DNA of 64,000 nucleotides from assembly GCA_020796225.1 (NCBI GenBank), contig CM036775.1, positions 2,542,893 to 2,606,892 on the forward strand, in the 5' to 3' direction. The notes under the pieces are model-generated. The model ran no database searches. It saw nothing but the letters and a program-made list of their open reading frames with translations, and was not told the origin of the DNA. Every line of letters begins with the position of its first letter. The stretch's first letter is position 1. Origin of the DNA: Arion vulgaris (taxonomy: Eukaryota; Mollusca; Gastropoda; Stylommatophora; Arionidae). Position numbers and translations under genes: made by a program. Positions 10,018 through 21,774 of the stretch are shown here, piece by piece.

Positions 10018-11775
10018 TTCGTTCGCTTGAAATATTGTCTATATATTCAATGTTGTCTCTTGTATCCTTCCTTTCTTTCGTTGGCTTGAAATATTGTCTA
10101 TATATTCAATGTTGTCTCTTGTATCCTTCCTTTCGTTCACTTGAAATATTGTCTATATATTCAATGTTGTCTCTTGTATCCTTCCTTTCTTTCATTCACT
10201 TGAAATATTGTCTATATATTCAATGTTGTCTTTTGTATCCTTCCTTTCTTTCGTTCACTTGAAATATTGTCTATATATTCAATGTTATCTTTTGTATCCT
10301 CCCTTCCTTTCGTTCGTTTGAAATATTGTCTATATATTCAATGTTGTCTTTTGTATCCTTCCTTTCTTTCGTTCACTTGAAATATTGTCTATATATTCAA
10401 TGTTATCTTTTGTATCCTCCCTTCCTTTCGTTCGCTTGAAATATTGTCTATATATTCAATGTTGTCTCTTGTATCCTTCCTTTCTTTCGTTGGCTTGAAA
10501 TATTGTCTATATATTCAATGTTGTCTCTTGTATCCTTCCTTTCACTTGAAATATTGTCTATATATTCAATGTTATCTTTTGTATCCTCCCTTCCTTTCGT
10601 TCGTTTGAAATATTGTCTATATATTCAATGTTGTCTTTTGTATCCTTCCTTTCTTTCGTTCACTTGAAATATTGTCTATATATTCAATGTTATCTTTTGT
10701 ATCCTCCCTTCCTTTCGTTCGCTTGAAATATTGTCTATATATTCAATGTTGTCTCTTGTATCCTTCCTTTCTTTCGTTGGCTTGAAATATTGTCTATATA
10801 TTCAATGTTGTCTCTTGTATCCTTCCTTTCGTTCACTTGAAATATTGTCTATATATTCAATGTTGTCTCTTGTATCCTTCCTTTCTTTCATTCACTTGAA
10901 ATATTGTCTATATATTCAATGTTGTCTTTTGTATCCTTCCTTTCTTTCATTCACTTGAAATATTGTCTATATATTCAATGTTATCTTTGTATCCTCCTTC
11001 CTTTCGTTCGTTTGAAATATTGTCTATATATTCAATGTTGTCTTTTGTATCCTTCCTTTCTTTCATTCACTTGAAATATTGTCTATATATTCAATGTTGT
11101 CTCTTGTATCCTTCCTTTCTTTCATTCACTTGAAATATTGTCTATATATTCAATGTTGTCTCTTGTATCCTTCCTTCCTTTCGTTCAGTTGAAATATTGT
11201 CTATATATTCAATGTTGTCTCTTGTATCCTTCCTTCCTTTCATTCGCTTGAAATATTGTCTATATATTCAATATTGTCTCTTGTATCCTTCCTTCCTTTC
11301 ATTCGCTTGAAATATTGTCTATATATTCAATGTTGTCTCTTTACGCCCGAGTGGTTACCGGGCCCAAATTGGGGTGTAAAGAATAGAACCACTGTTACCT
11401 GCCACGCATGTCGTAAGAGGCGACTAAGGAGGTTTGGCTGAAATCGGATGCATGTGTCCTAAGCGTGTAGAAGTCTATGCGTTAGGGGCCTATCAAACCA
11501 ATATGCAACGTATATACGTTCTTGGCAAAGATCAAACATATCACAAAGAGTGATTAAAATTGGTCGTAAGGACGAACGCAAAGAAGAAGAATGTTGTCTC
11601 TTGTATCCTTCCTTCCTTTCGTTCGCTTGAAATATTGTCAATATATTCAATGTTGTCTCTTGTATCCTTCCTTCCTTTCATTCGCTTGAAATATTGTCAA
11701 TATATTCAATGTTGTCTCTTGTATCCTTTCTTTCTTTCGTTCGCTTAAAATATTGTCTATATATTTGATGTTGCC
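10018..11775 (+). repeat. ~58 bp satellite array with higher-order repeat
   Basis: Units of roughly 54-59 bases carry gaaatattgtctatatattc followed by aatgttgtctcttgtatcc and a ttcctttc run. About 26 copies are present, interrupted by a SINE B at 11342-11589. Variant units recur in the same order: the stretch from 10035 to 10262 reappears at 10731-10958 with an identical translation, a 696-base period. The short plus-strand open frames in it are by-products of the repeat. Confidence 0.96.
11342..11589 (+). mobile_element. SINE B inserted in the satellite
   Basis: A complete copy from cgcccgagtggttaccggg through the catgtcgtaagaggcgact core to the aagaagaag tail. The 13-base sequence aatgttgtctctt lies on both sides (11329-11341 and 11590-11602), and the satellite resumes in phase after it. 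Confidence 0.95.
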
Positions 11776-11945
11776 TCTTGTGCAAACTTCACTGTCTTTT
11801 GTAGCTCACACAGAGGTCCATGTAGTTTTCTTTCCACTGTTGCTTTACTGTGTCAGTGAGTTTGTCCCAATATGTCATATTCGAGGCAGTCTTGAAGTAT
11901 GTGCTCAGTAATCTGGGGCGTTGGTCCACATTGATGTATTATATT
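11776..11945 (-). mobile_element. LINE g tail fragment
   Basis: Minus strand reads as the Cys-motif and terminal segment of the RNase H-bearing LINE type (a QITEHILQDCLEY-like stretch). It is short and frame-broken. Confidence 0.55.
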
Positions 11946-12285
11946 TCAGTATATCTCTCCTACTATTATACATTACATATGGCATGCAATCAATTTCTCC
12001 ATACCGCTCTATCCTGGTCAACTCGCTCAATCTCTTCTATTGAATTTAGTCTGATATGTCTCATCTCTCTTAGTAAAGTTTGTTTCATCGTTACCTAGAG
12101 TGTCTTTTCTCTAGAACCCTTTGTCTCCCACTTCAATGCCTGCTTTGTGATTCTTTGATCATTTCTTCTCAGAGTATGCCCAACATATCTCCATCTTCTC
12201 TTTCTTATAACAGTTGTTATTAGTGGTTGACCAGTCAGTTCTCTCATTTCATCCCTTTTGAATTCGACCAGTTTTATATTCATTA
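11946..12285 (-). mobile_element. LINE a C-terminal fragment
   Basis: Minus-strand translation contains LTGQPLITTVIRKRRWRYVG and HTLRRNDQRITKQALKWE, the terminal region seen in four other LINE a copies. Its last part, toward 11946, is diverged. Confidence 0.88.
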
Positions 12286-12499
12286 TTCTCTCTCTCTCTC
12301 TCTAACCTGTTACGCCCTTGGCGTTTAGGGCAGCAACAAATGTACGCCATTCTTTTCTATTCATGGCCTTTCTCTGTATATATATTATTGTTTGCATACA
12401 TCTATTTTCATGTACACACAGACAGATTGTCAAGTCTTAAATTTCGAATACATGTGGCTGTTGAGTTGACTATGTTCTGTTCCAAGACGCAGAATGACA

Positions 12500-13000
12500 A
12501 CTGGTTCTTCTTCCTTATTTACCTTTCAGCTCCTAACGGAGCACATGTCTTCAACAAACTTCTTCCAACTCTTTCTCTCTCCTGTCATCCCTTCCAATTC
12601 TTTCCATGTTTGCCTATCCTTTTAATATCAGCCTCCAGCTCTCTTCTCCTCTATTCCTCTTTCTCTGCAGGTTCCAAAACAGTGCCTGTCTTGCAATGCT
12701 TCCGGTCGGTCTTCTCAATGTGTGTCCTATCCACTGCCGTGGTCTCTTCCTGAGCTCTTTTTCCACTGGTATCTGCTTAGTTCTTTCACTGAGTTCCTCA
12801 TTTCTAATCTTATCATACCATCTCAGTCCCTCTGTTCTATATAAACATCCACTTATGTAGGTCTGTAGTTTTCTGATGGTTTCTTTTGTTGTCCTCCATG
12901 TTTCCAAGCCATATGACAGCACTGATTGAAAGATTTTCACTTTTGTGTTTGTTTTGATCTCCTTTGACACAACTTGTTCTAAATCTGCTCATATGTTGGT
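12500..13000 (-). mobile_element. LINE b C-terminal fragment
   Basis: Minus strand keeps [50 protein letters not shown] and QWIGHTLRR, then the family end that mirrors 14220-14420 and 23500-24000. RT catalytic motifs are not included. Confidence 0.88.
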
Positions 13001-13313
13001 AATCATCCTGTGTTAGTATTGGTAATACGTAACTGATGGTATTCACAATGAGACAAATACAGATGAGTATACGTTCAGGAAGATTGAGACAGGATGGGCT
13101 CGGAGACAATGGTTTGAGTCGCTGAAAGGTCTAAGCTGACAAAAATTAGTTTTATTTTTGTGACAGGGCATGCAAGTGTAAGAGGAAATAAATGCGACGA
13201 TAGGCTTGCAGGTATTGTGCTGTAAAAATCAGGCGAGCAATGGACAAGGCTGATATTCTGATTTTCCTAAGGAACAGAGGTTATGTACATAATTCAAGTA
13301 TTAGTGGTGAATC

Positions 13314-13563
13314 CGCACGTGTGGTTCCGGGGCCCACAAGGGAAACAAAGAATAGTACCACTGCGACTTACAATGCATGTCATAAGAGGCGACTAATGTA
13401 AGAGCTAGACAAGCTATCCTAGTAAATAAAAAGCAGTCGGATGTGCTGGCCTACTTGTAGGTGCATAACTGACACAATATACAATCGCTCTTAGGTTCAG
13501 ATCACGTACAAATTACACAGAGTGGTTAACAAGTGGTCAATATGGAGCATTTGAAGAAGAAGG
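13314..13563 (+). mobile_element. SINE A, complete, with target duplication
   Basis: A full 250-base family copy. The 8-base sequence ggtgaatc flanks it at 13306-13313 and 13564-13571. The core is present with one change (catgtcataagaggcgact). Confidence 0.9.
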
Positions 13564-13689
13564 GGTGAATCTACAACCCTAACCAGACTGCAAGAATTCC
13601 AAATCAAATGCGTTGTAGTTAGACAAGAACACTATACTGGTAGACAAAGAAGAATAGTAAACCAACAAAGAACCGGGGTCGTTAGTCGT

Positions 13690-13965
13690 CACACGCTGAG
13701 AGACATATTGAGGGGGAGATTGGAGCACTTATGGACTAATTGGTTCGATTTGCAGTGATGATGATACAACGACTAAACTAAACTGAGAGACATACAGAGG
13801 AGATCGAAGCACTTATCGACTAATTGGTCTGATGTACAGTGATGATGATCTGATGACTAAACTAAACTGAGAGACATACGGAGGAGATCGGAGCACTTAT
13901 GGAATAACTGGTTCGATGTACAGTGATGATGATCTGACGGCTAAACTAAAAAACTAACATAGCAG
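13690..13965 (+). repeat. Tandem array, ~85 bp unit, 3 copies
   Basis: The phrases ctgagagacatac, ggagcacttatggactaa and cagtgatgatgat recur about every 85 bases. A fourth, isolated copy lies near 14728. The unit looks like the end of a dispersed element. Confidence 0.85.
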
Positions 13966-14219
13966 ATGTTAGTAGAGTAATGGACAGAGCTGACACACAG
14001 AAAGTCATTAGGGAGACAGGCCAGTCAGAAGATTTCAGTTTGGACTTGTATCAACTGTAGGAGCACAGAGTCAATTTTGATGTTTCTAGATTTGAGCACT
14101 TTACGGCAGTGCTGTTCAACGTTTTTAAACATTGCTGGGGGGAAATTTGACTAATGACTGTGGAGACTATGGAACCATGTGACAATTGCAATAACAATAA
14201 TACATTAATATTAATAGTC

Positions 14220-14420
14220 GGAAGCATTGCAAGATAGACACTGTTTTGGAATTCGAGGAAAAAGGAGTAGTGGAAGGCCTAGACAAACATGGAGAAGATA
14301 GCTGAAGATTGATATTAAAAGGATAGGTAAAACATGGAGAGAATTGGAAGGGATGGCAGGAGAGAGAATGAGCTGGAAAAGTTTGTTGAAGACCTGTGCT
14401 CCGTTGGGAGCTGAAAGGTA
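14220..14420 (+). mobile_element. LINE b 3' end fragment
   Basis: Plus strand matches the inverse of 12500-12680: a SIARQ(T/A)LFWN segment, then WRRLILKG-like sequence, and the end gttgaagacctgtgctccgt. Frame is broken. Confidence 0.8.
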
Positions 14421-14429
14421 AAGAAAACT

Positions 14430-15240
14430 ATTAATAGTAACATTAATTTTAAAAAATAATAACAGACGACCATGTATTACTGATTAAACATTTAATTTTA
14501 TCTTTAATTTGCTTACGGAAAAACGGAAACATACTGTTATTCAGAAAAAAATTTGTTGCTTGAAATTCTAATCAGTATTAATAATAAATATGGTGCCAAG
14601 GATGCATCTTAGAGGCACCTGCGGGAACTGTATTGGACAACGCTGTTCTACAGGAAGCAAATGATGCTTCATCAACCGGCACAGGACTGGAACTCTCAAT
14701 AACTGTGTGCTGCAGGATATACTGAAAATAAGATAGGAGCACTTATTGACTAGTTCCTTGTGCAGTGAGGATGATCTGATGGCTAATTAACAAACTAGAC
14801 ACTTCTGAAGTCTAAGTCTCGCCCGAGTGACAAGAGAGCAAGTTTCACGCAAAACATGGACAGGGGCCTTACAACTACATCTGAATTGATAGCAGTTAGA
14901 AAAAAAGCCAAACTTTAAAATAGTAAGTTGTTAAAATCCATATTTTCGGGAGACCTAGGTTCAATCCCCGGTAAGACTAATGAGTTTTTTCTGTCTGTGG
15001 CATAAAGAAAAATCCTAAATTGAACAGTTTTGTGGTGACTGTACTAACCATGCAACCATGAAATTTCTACGGCTCATGTCCCACACTACCCTAAAAAGTG
15101 GTAACACAGGCAGTAAAGAAAGTTTATTCTTGACCTTGTATGATACAAGAGAGATGATGGCGATGGATTGTACATGTCTCAGGATGAGGGGGAAAGATGG
15201 CTAAGACATGCAATGGACACAGTAGGGACAGCAGAAGTAA
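14430..15240. other. No recognised gene
   Basis: AT-rich sequence. A possible tRNA-like B box (aggttcaatccccggtaag) sits at 14949-14967, and an isolated copy of the 13690 repeat near 14728. Nothing else is recognised. Confidence 0.5.
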
Positions 15241-15260
15241 AGAAGGAATAGAGGCACATA

Positions 15261-15366
15261 TAATAATAATTCCTCTCGCGTTGCATACGTTACATAGGGC
15301 CTGCAAGTAATTTCTCCATACCGCTCTATCTGGCAACGCTCAATCTCCTCCATGGAACTGAGACCG
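15261..15366 (-). mobile_element. LINE a, 106-base 5'-truncated insertion
   Basis: Minus strand encodes only the last residues of LINE a (SSMEEIERC.., then the LQALCNV-type end) and its 3' tail with (att)n. The 12-base sequence atagaggcacat is duplicated at 15249-15260 and 15367-15378. Confidence 0.92.
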
Positions 15367-15484
15367 ATAGAGGCACATGGAGGAGAAATATTAATGCAAA
15401 GCTCAAATACATGAATAAGACTAGCTTTGAGATAGAAAGACAGACAAAATATCAAATTTTAATTATCACAATATGTATCGAAAA

Positions 15485-15722
15485 TCGTGGCATATCCTCT
15501 ACAGGATGTAGCCATCAACCACAGTAAACGAGTTGTTGAATTTCTAGGCACCACTTATACGTTCAGTAGTTTGCCATTGCTTTCTGAACAGGGAGGTCTA
15601 TTTTTACCTTTTGTAAAAATCCCACGGAAACAATTTGCTTCCAAACTTGTCAACTGTGGGGTTTGAACCAGGTACGCTTGGGTTTGTAATTGAGCTCACT
15701 ACCGCCTGAGCTACAGACGCTC
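15485..15722 (-). mobile_element. SINE C, tRNA-like head, near complete
   Basis: On the minus strand it opens with gcgtctgtagctcaggcggt (A-box region) and, about 45 bases on, ctggttcaaaccccacag (B-box region). Other copies are at 52921-53135 (plus), 29835-29950 and 43037-43165. Confidence 0.88.
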
Positions 15723-15854
15723 ACAGTATATATATATACATATCATAATATCAACAAGGTTTGATGATACTATAATTTCTCAACATTACATTTACACACA
15801 AACATCAGTAGGATGAGGAATCCGGTTGTGATAAATCGAATATTCTGCAACTTA

Positions 15855-15985
15855 CGCAAGAAATAATGACACTTGCTAGCAACAACGCAAGGAATACTGA
15901 TGCTTGCTAGTAACAATGCAAGGAATACTGATGCTTGCTAACAACAATGCAAGGAATACTGACGCTTGCTAGCAACACGGATGTT
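15855..15985 (+). repeat. Tandem array, ~33 bp unit, 4 copies
   Basis: Repeats of acttgctagcaacaa with cgcaaggaatactgatg; the last copy is partial. Confidence 0.9.
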
Positions 15986-16419
15986 GTTTATAAGATGGAT
16001 ATATGACGTTATTTCATGGGCATTGGACTATAGTTAGATAAATTGATAAATGTATAGTATACAATACTACAGTAAATGTTGACTGAATAAAGCTCCCACA
16101 AAATTGATCACTATAATAATTAAATGAACTAACTGAATGTCGAGAACATCAAAATTAAAGACACTACAAAATGTTGATTAGACTATAAATTCAGTACTAC
16201 AGACGTATATAATAAGGATTGCATTTATTGGCTCTCAGTCAAATATATTAATTAATGTATTATATACTAACTATACAACAGGAATAGAATTTAAAATTAA
16301 AAGGGAGGCGTTATTAACAGTCGACTGTGAGTAACATTCAGCATTTTTACGGACGCTCAGTATAGTAGAATAGTCTAAAACAGAGCATTATTGACAGATG
16401 TCAATACAAAAGATATACA
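15986..16419. other. No recognised feature
   Basis: AT-rich stretch with stops in all frames; no repeat family recognised. Confidence 0.5.
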
Positions 16420-16870
16420 TTCGATGTCTCCAAGATTATGAACATCAGGTGGTACGACAAGATAACCAACTCTGAAGTACTGCAAGGTCCAAATCTGCCT
16501 TCCATCATGGGCATGCTCAGCAGTAGATGACTAAGATGGTTGGGGCATGTAAGAAGAATGGAAACTTGTTGCATACCAAAACAAATGTTCTGTGAACTTT
16601 CGGAGGGAAGAGGCACCAGGGCAGACCACTGCTCAGATATAAAGATGTCCGCAAAGCCTCAATGAAAAACTTTTCTATAGGTGCCAGCACATGGGAAAAA
16701 CTAGCTGCTGTCAGAGTTGTGTGGAAAGCCAAATTGCGAAAGGGCGCATAGTCTTTTGAGAAGAGACTTATATATGAGCTGAACGACAAGAAGAAAAGAA
16801 AACACAGAAGTTGTCACAGTAAAACACTTGCCAATTGACTGTATGTAAAGACGAAAAAGGCCATATATAT
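16420..16870 (+). mobile_element. LINE c C-terminal fragment and 3' end
   Basis: Plus strand reads (with breaks) IRWYDKITNSEVLQGPNLPS, RWLGHVRRMETCCIPKQM and a short tail. It ends in cacagaagttgtcacagtaa, aaacacttgccaattg and aaaaaggccatatat. That terminal piece is the unit of the large array at 50340-51158. Confidence 0.85.
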
Positions 16871-17183
16871 ATATATATATACATATATATATCTCCATGT
16901 TATACACAGGTGTCTATGCCATATGCCTATAAAATATAACAAAAAGAGATCTTCGCATAATATAGAGCGTTTTACACAGATACGAATAGTTTAATAATCT
17001 TTGACAAACTATAAGCCTAACTAAAAATTTATCCGGTCTAACCATAGACCTATAATATGACATATTACACGAATTCATTGTAAAATATATCAGATTAGAC
17101 CTAGGCCTACATAAGTAGACCGGCCTATAAGATATAAACGATGTTGATATGTCGTATATATGTTATTCACGCTCCTTCTATTA

Positions 17184-17410
17184 TAATAATAATTCCTCTC
17201 GTACCGTTATACGTTACATAGGGCCTGCAAGTAATTTCTCCATACCGCTCTATCTGGGCAACTCGCTCAATCTCCTCCATGGAACTGAGACCGATATTTC
17301 CTGCCTCTCTCAGCAAAGTTCGTTTCAGGGTCTCCTTAGGTCGACCTCTCTTTCTTGAACCCTTTGCATCCCACTTCAATGCCTACTTTGATATTATTCG
17401 TTGATCATTT
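17184..17410 (-). mobile_element. LINE a, 227-base 5'-truncated insertion
   Basis: Minus strand keeps [39 protein letters not shown] and [13 protein letters not shown] with one frame change. The 12-base ctccttctatta is duplicated at 17172-17183 and 17411-17422. Confidence 0.93.
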
Positions 17411-17422
17411 CTCCTTCTATTA

Positions 17423-18061
17423 ACAGAAGAAATTATTAGGCTATACTGATGTGACTGTACAGACGTCTGTGAATAACGTTCAGAGTTATTCACAGTCGAC
17501 TGCGAATAACTCTCACTCTGAACGTTACTCACAGACGTCTCCGTATAATAATCACTCCGAACTTAAATGTATGCAACACCTCGATGATAAGCAATGAATA
17601 TTATGATAGATTCATAGTCAATACAATCTATTTCATATGATAAGCAGGTAGTGATAGTGAATGACAGAAGAATATGACAGGGTGATATAACAGCCCAGTC
17701 CACAACCTAATAGAAAATACAAAACATTGAAAACATAACTTGTCTAGTCGTCAGTTCAACAATCCACATTTTAAGTTCATTAATGGTGGAAAATAACAGA
17801 TTTACCGAAAATAAGTTTGAATGGGAATCATAACTACATTAACAAAGATATATACAGATATAATTTACCTTCTTGTGATCCCAATATAAAATATTCACAT
17901 AGATATTCCGACAAATGATATATTGCATTTCCCGTTCCTTATTCCAATATCCAACTTCTGCAAATTTGTAAATGGTAATGATGCCCTTTATTAGGATAAC
18001 TTCCGGTTTTTGGAAACAAGCTCTTGCGCATTCTTGACTTTTTTTTCCACAAGATCTTGAC
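17423..18061. other. No recognised gene
   Basis: Contains small imperfect repeats near 17464-17540 (gttcagagttattcacagtcga-like) and otherwise AT-rich sequence. No coding evidence. Confidence 0.5.
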
Positions 18062-18200
18062 TTTTGTGGTCTTTGATTGATTGATTGATCGATTGATTGA
18101 TTGATTGATGTAAGAACTATTACCATGTCACTTTGGTGAATAACTATGTTTGCTCCTATCTCTTTATTTCATAGAATGATATCAGCGACCTTGACTTAGA
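18062..18200 (-). mobile_element. TCAA-tailed repeat fragment
   Basis: A (gatt)n run followed by sequence resembling the reverse of the family end (a ttaccatgtcactttggtga stretch, then the tgctcctatctctttattt segment). Confidence 0.5.
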
Positions 18201-18399
18201 AACTGAGAATATGTTTGTAGATCAGTCATGTATGTGTTAAAAATAGCTAAACTAACGAACAAGTTGTGATTGATTATCTTATCTTATCTTAACCACATTT
18301 GCCGTGAAGCGTCGAGGGGAGATTTAGTTTCCTATCTTGTGCCAGGTGTGTTGCGCTTTACGTTGTCAGTCTATGCATTCGCAGGGACTCTGAGATGTT

Positions 18400-18490
18400 A
18401 TTTATCCATCATGTTTTTGGCCTGCCTCGTGCTCTGATTGTCGATTATTGTAGGCCCGTGATGGTAGTAAATGTGGTTTCATTCTCATTA
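18400..18490 (-). mobile_element. LINE f, left part of the target of LINE h
   Basis: The minus-strand end of this piece gives a HLMRM codon run that continues WFG encoded at 21783-21800. The remaining bases toward 18400 are diverged and only weakly LINE-like. Confidence 0.6.
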
Positions 18491-18784
18491 GATGGCCGAA
18501 CCTCCCCATGAGGCCATTACCTTGTAGTGGTGGGGGCTGGTGCCTCAATGATCCAGAAAGTTATGCCGGCAGGAACGTTCTGTTCCTGGAAGGGTTACCC
18601 ATGCCGGACAGGTCCAAGGTGAGAGGTCAGACTAAATGTGGCCTCCTGGTCCTCCAGGTTGGGGTTGGGCGCAGTGCTAACAACTCTGCCCCATAAAAAA
18701 AAGAAAAAATGTTACAGAAACTTCAAAAGGAAAAAATGCTCTCGATGTCCAGCGGTCTTGAGACAGAGTACCACTGTCAGCATG

Positions 18785-19660
18785 AACAGTATGGGTGAAA
18801 GCCACAAGGAAGCCCATGCTGGGAATTCAAGTCTGCTGGATGTCAAAACTAAACTAAGAATAGGATTCTGGAACGTCAGAACAATGTTCGAGACCACAAA
18901 GACATCACAGGTGGTAAAAGAGATGCAACACTATAAATTACACATTCTAGGGGTCAGCGAAAGTAGATGGACAGGCTTCGGACAGACGACAACTAGAACA
19001 GGGGAAACCATCTTATACTCAGGAAGACGACGGGAATCATTCAGCAGGAGTTGCACTAATAATAAGGAAAGGATTGAATAAACATCTCTTAGAGTGGCAC
19101 CTGATTAATGAAAGATTGTTGAAAGCCCGATTTAATGGGAAACAAGGAAAGCTAACTATCATTCAATGCTATGCACCCACTAACGAAGCCGAAGAAGAGG
19201 ACAAAAACACATTTTATAGAAGGTTACAGGAAATAGTGGACAAGGTTCCAGCTCAGGACGTTTTGTGCATAATGGGAGACCTAAACGCAAAAGTTGGAAA
19301 CAATAACAGACACAGAGAAGCAATAATGGGGAAAGAGGGATGTGGCACTGCAAATGAAAATGGAGAAATGTTGAGCAATTTTTGTCTAGAAAACAGACTG
19401 ATCATAGGAGGCACATTGTTTCCACACAGGACCATACACAAGTACACATGGATATCCCCAAATGGAAGAGATGAAAACCAGATAGACCACTTTATGATCA
19501 ACAGCAAATGGCGAAAGACATTACTTGATGTAAAGGTGAAAAGAGGAGCTGACGTGGGCAGCGACCACCACCTTGTCGTTGCCATGATCAGGCTCAAACT
19601 CAAGAAAACATATATACAAGCCAAGACAAGAACAGAATACTTTAATGTTAACCTATTAAA
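18785..19660 (+). pseudogene. LINE h endonuclease part, frameshifted
   Basis: Encodes an APE-type endonuclease, which would nick target DNA for target-primed reverse transcription. Visible motifs in order are LRIGFWNVRTM (Asn), ILGVSESRWTG (catalytic Glu), VLCIMGDLNAKVG (Asp-x-Asn), YTWISPNGRDENQIDHFM, and GADVGSDHHLVVA (Ser-Asp-His). One frameshift lies near 19030, between GETILYSG and the segment that follows, and a second near 19670-19685 after the domain. Start was not fixed; coding similarity is clear from about codon GNSSLLDVKTK. The catalytic residues are retained even though the frame is broken. Confidence 0.9.
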
Positions 19661-19686
19661 GACAAGAGATTGCTACAAAATATATA

Positions 19687-20934
19687 GTGGAACTAAAGAA
19701 CAGATTTCAAATCCTGTCAGAGCAGTCAGACACAACACCAACTGAAAGTATCCAAGAAAAATGGAATGCGATCAAAGGCACATATAAAATAGTTAGCAGT
19801 AGGGTACTGGGAACCAGTAAAGGACAACATAAAGAGTGGATAAGTGGCCAGACCTTAGAATACATCCAAAAGTGAAAGGAGAGAAAAAATCTCATCAATA
19901 GCATTAGATCAGAACGTCAAAAAGATAAGGCAAGAAAAGAATATACAGAACTAAACAAAATGGTAAAAAGAAGTGCTAGATCAGACAAGAGAAAATTTAT
20001 GGAAAAGACAGCAGAAATAGCAGAAAAGGCTGCTAAAGTACATGATCTGCACACACTGTACAAGATTACCAAACAATTATGCGGAGGTAAAAGACACAAC
20101 CATAACATGCCAGTCAGAAACAGTCTAGGACAACTGTTGACAACAGAGCAGGAGCAGGATATGAGATGGACATCCCACTTTGAAGATGTGCTAAACAGAC
20201 CTGATCCTGAACATCCACCGGATATCCCACCGGCCGCACAGGATATTGATATCAACCTCAAATTGCCAGAAAAGCAAGAAATAGTAAAAGCTATTGGATC
20301 CCTGAGAAACAACAAAGCACCGGGAAATGATGAAATGACAGCAGAGCTTTTCAAGATCGATCCCATCTTAGCTGCAAACATATTAGAGCCACTGTTTGCA
20401 GATATCTGGGAGAAAGAAGAATTGCCTAAGGATTGGACTAGGGGTACTGTGGTGAAAATTCCCAAGAAAGGAGACCTAACAGATTGCAATAACTGGAGAG
20501 GAATCACGTTGCTTTCAATCCCAAGTAAGATATTCTGCAAAATTGTCATAATGCGAATACAAGAAGCAGTAGACAAGTGTCTACGAATGGAGCAAGCAGG
20601 ATTTAGGAAAGGAAGAGGAACAAATGAACATATATTTACCCTGCGTAACATTTTAGAACAATGTAGCGAGTGGCAAAGGACTATATATATCAACTTCATA
20701 GATTTTGAAAAGGCACTCGACAGCGTCCACAGAGACAGCCTATGGAAGATACTGAGACAATACGGCGTACCGCAGAAGCTTGTCAACATCATAGCCCTCT
20801 TCTATAAAGATTTCTCCTGCAACCTAAAGAATTCCAACAAAACATTCCCAGTAAAATCTGGTGTAAGACAGGGATGTGTAATGTCCTCTCTTTTGTTTAG
20901 TATTACAATTGACTGGGTGCTAAAAATGCCATAA
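19687..20934 (+). pseudogene. LINE h reverse transcriptase, N-terminal and fingers/palm part
   Basis: One frame runs from the linker to RT motif B-C region, interrupted by an in-frame TGA at 19873-19875. Motifs: GSLRNNKAPGNDEMTAELF, VVKIPKKGDLTDCNNWRG (fingers), EQAGFRKGRGTNEHI, YINFIDFEKALDS (palm motif A, with Leu where Phe is common) and SGVRQGCVMSSLLF (motif B). The frame then shifts at an A run near 20922, just before the FADD motif. Confidence 0.92.
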
Positions 20935-20939
20935 AACAA

Positions 20940-21774
20940 CAAGCACCAAGAGGAATAAGATGGACCCCTTTCGAGATGCTTGAGGACCTGGACTTTGCAG
21001 ACGATATAGCCCTGGTGTCACACAAATATGAACATATACAAGAGAAAAGTACAATACTTCACAGCACGGCAAAGACAGTAGGCCTCAAAACAAACACAGG
21101 AAAAACAAAAATTATGACAAACAGTGAAATCCAACAACCAGTAATGTTAGAAAATGAAACACTGGAAAGGGTTGAGCAGTTTACATATCTTGGTAGCGTA
21201 CTGACACTAAATGGTGGCACAGAGGAAGATATAAAATCACGTCTAAGTAAGGCCAGAACCGCTTTTGCCAGAATGAAACTAGTATGGAAGTCCAAAATCT
21301 ACAATAGGACCACAAAGCTTAAACTCTATAAAGCATTGTTTTGCCAGTTTTGCTCTACGGATCGGAGTGTTGGAGGATGACCAAAGGAGATACTAGCAGG
21401 CTGTCAGTTTTCCACCACTCTTGTCTTCGCAGAATCTTGGGAATCTTTTGGCCAGTAAAATATCCAATAACCAACTACTCCAAGACACAAGACAAGAGGC
21501 AATGAATGACATACTCAAAGAGAGAAGATGGAAATGGCTCGGACATGTTATGAGAATGAGACAAGAAATGCCTGCAAGGATAGCCCTCACTTGGACACCA
21601 GAGGGAAAGAGAAAGAAAGGCAGACCACGGACAACATGGAGGCGCATGATGGAAGATGAACTGGACACCGCATCTCTGACGTGGGGATCTGCGCTGAAGG
21701 TTGCACGGGACAGGAGAGCATGGAAAGTCCTTTCTGAAGCCCCATGTGTCACTAGGCATGACGGGATTAAGTAA
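20940..21774 (+). pseudogene. LINE h RT motif C, thumb and C-terminal region
   Basis: Contains LEDLDFADDIALVSH (motif C, catalytic Asp pair), KTKIMTN, VEQFTYLGSVLTLNGG and AFARMKLVWKSKIY. After a frameshift near 21342 it continues with LLYGSECWRM, RRWKWLGHVMRM and a basic segment, GRPRTTWRRMMEDEL, and ends RHDGIK with stop. The basic GRPR segment is common to most LINE tails in this window. Confidence 0.9.

Noticed and set aside
18638..19081. A host gene of the craniofacial development protein type
   Set aside because: That annotation is commonly given to LINE endonucleases; here the frame continues into RT and has target duplications at both ends.
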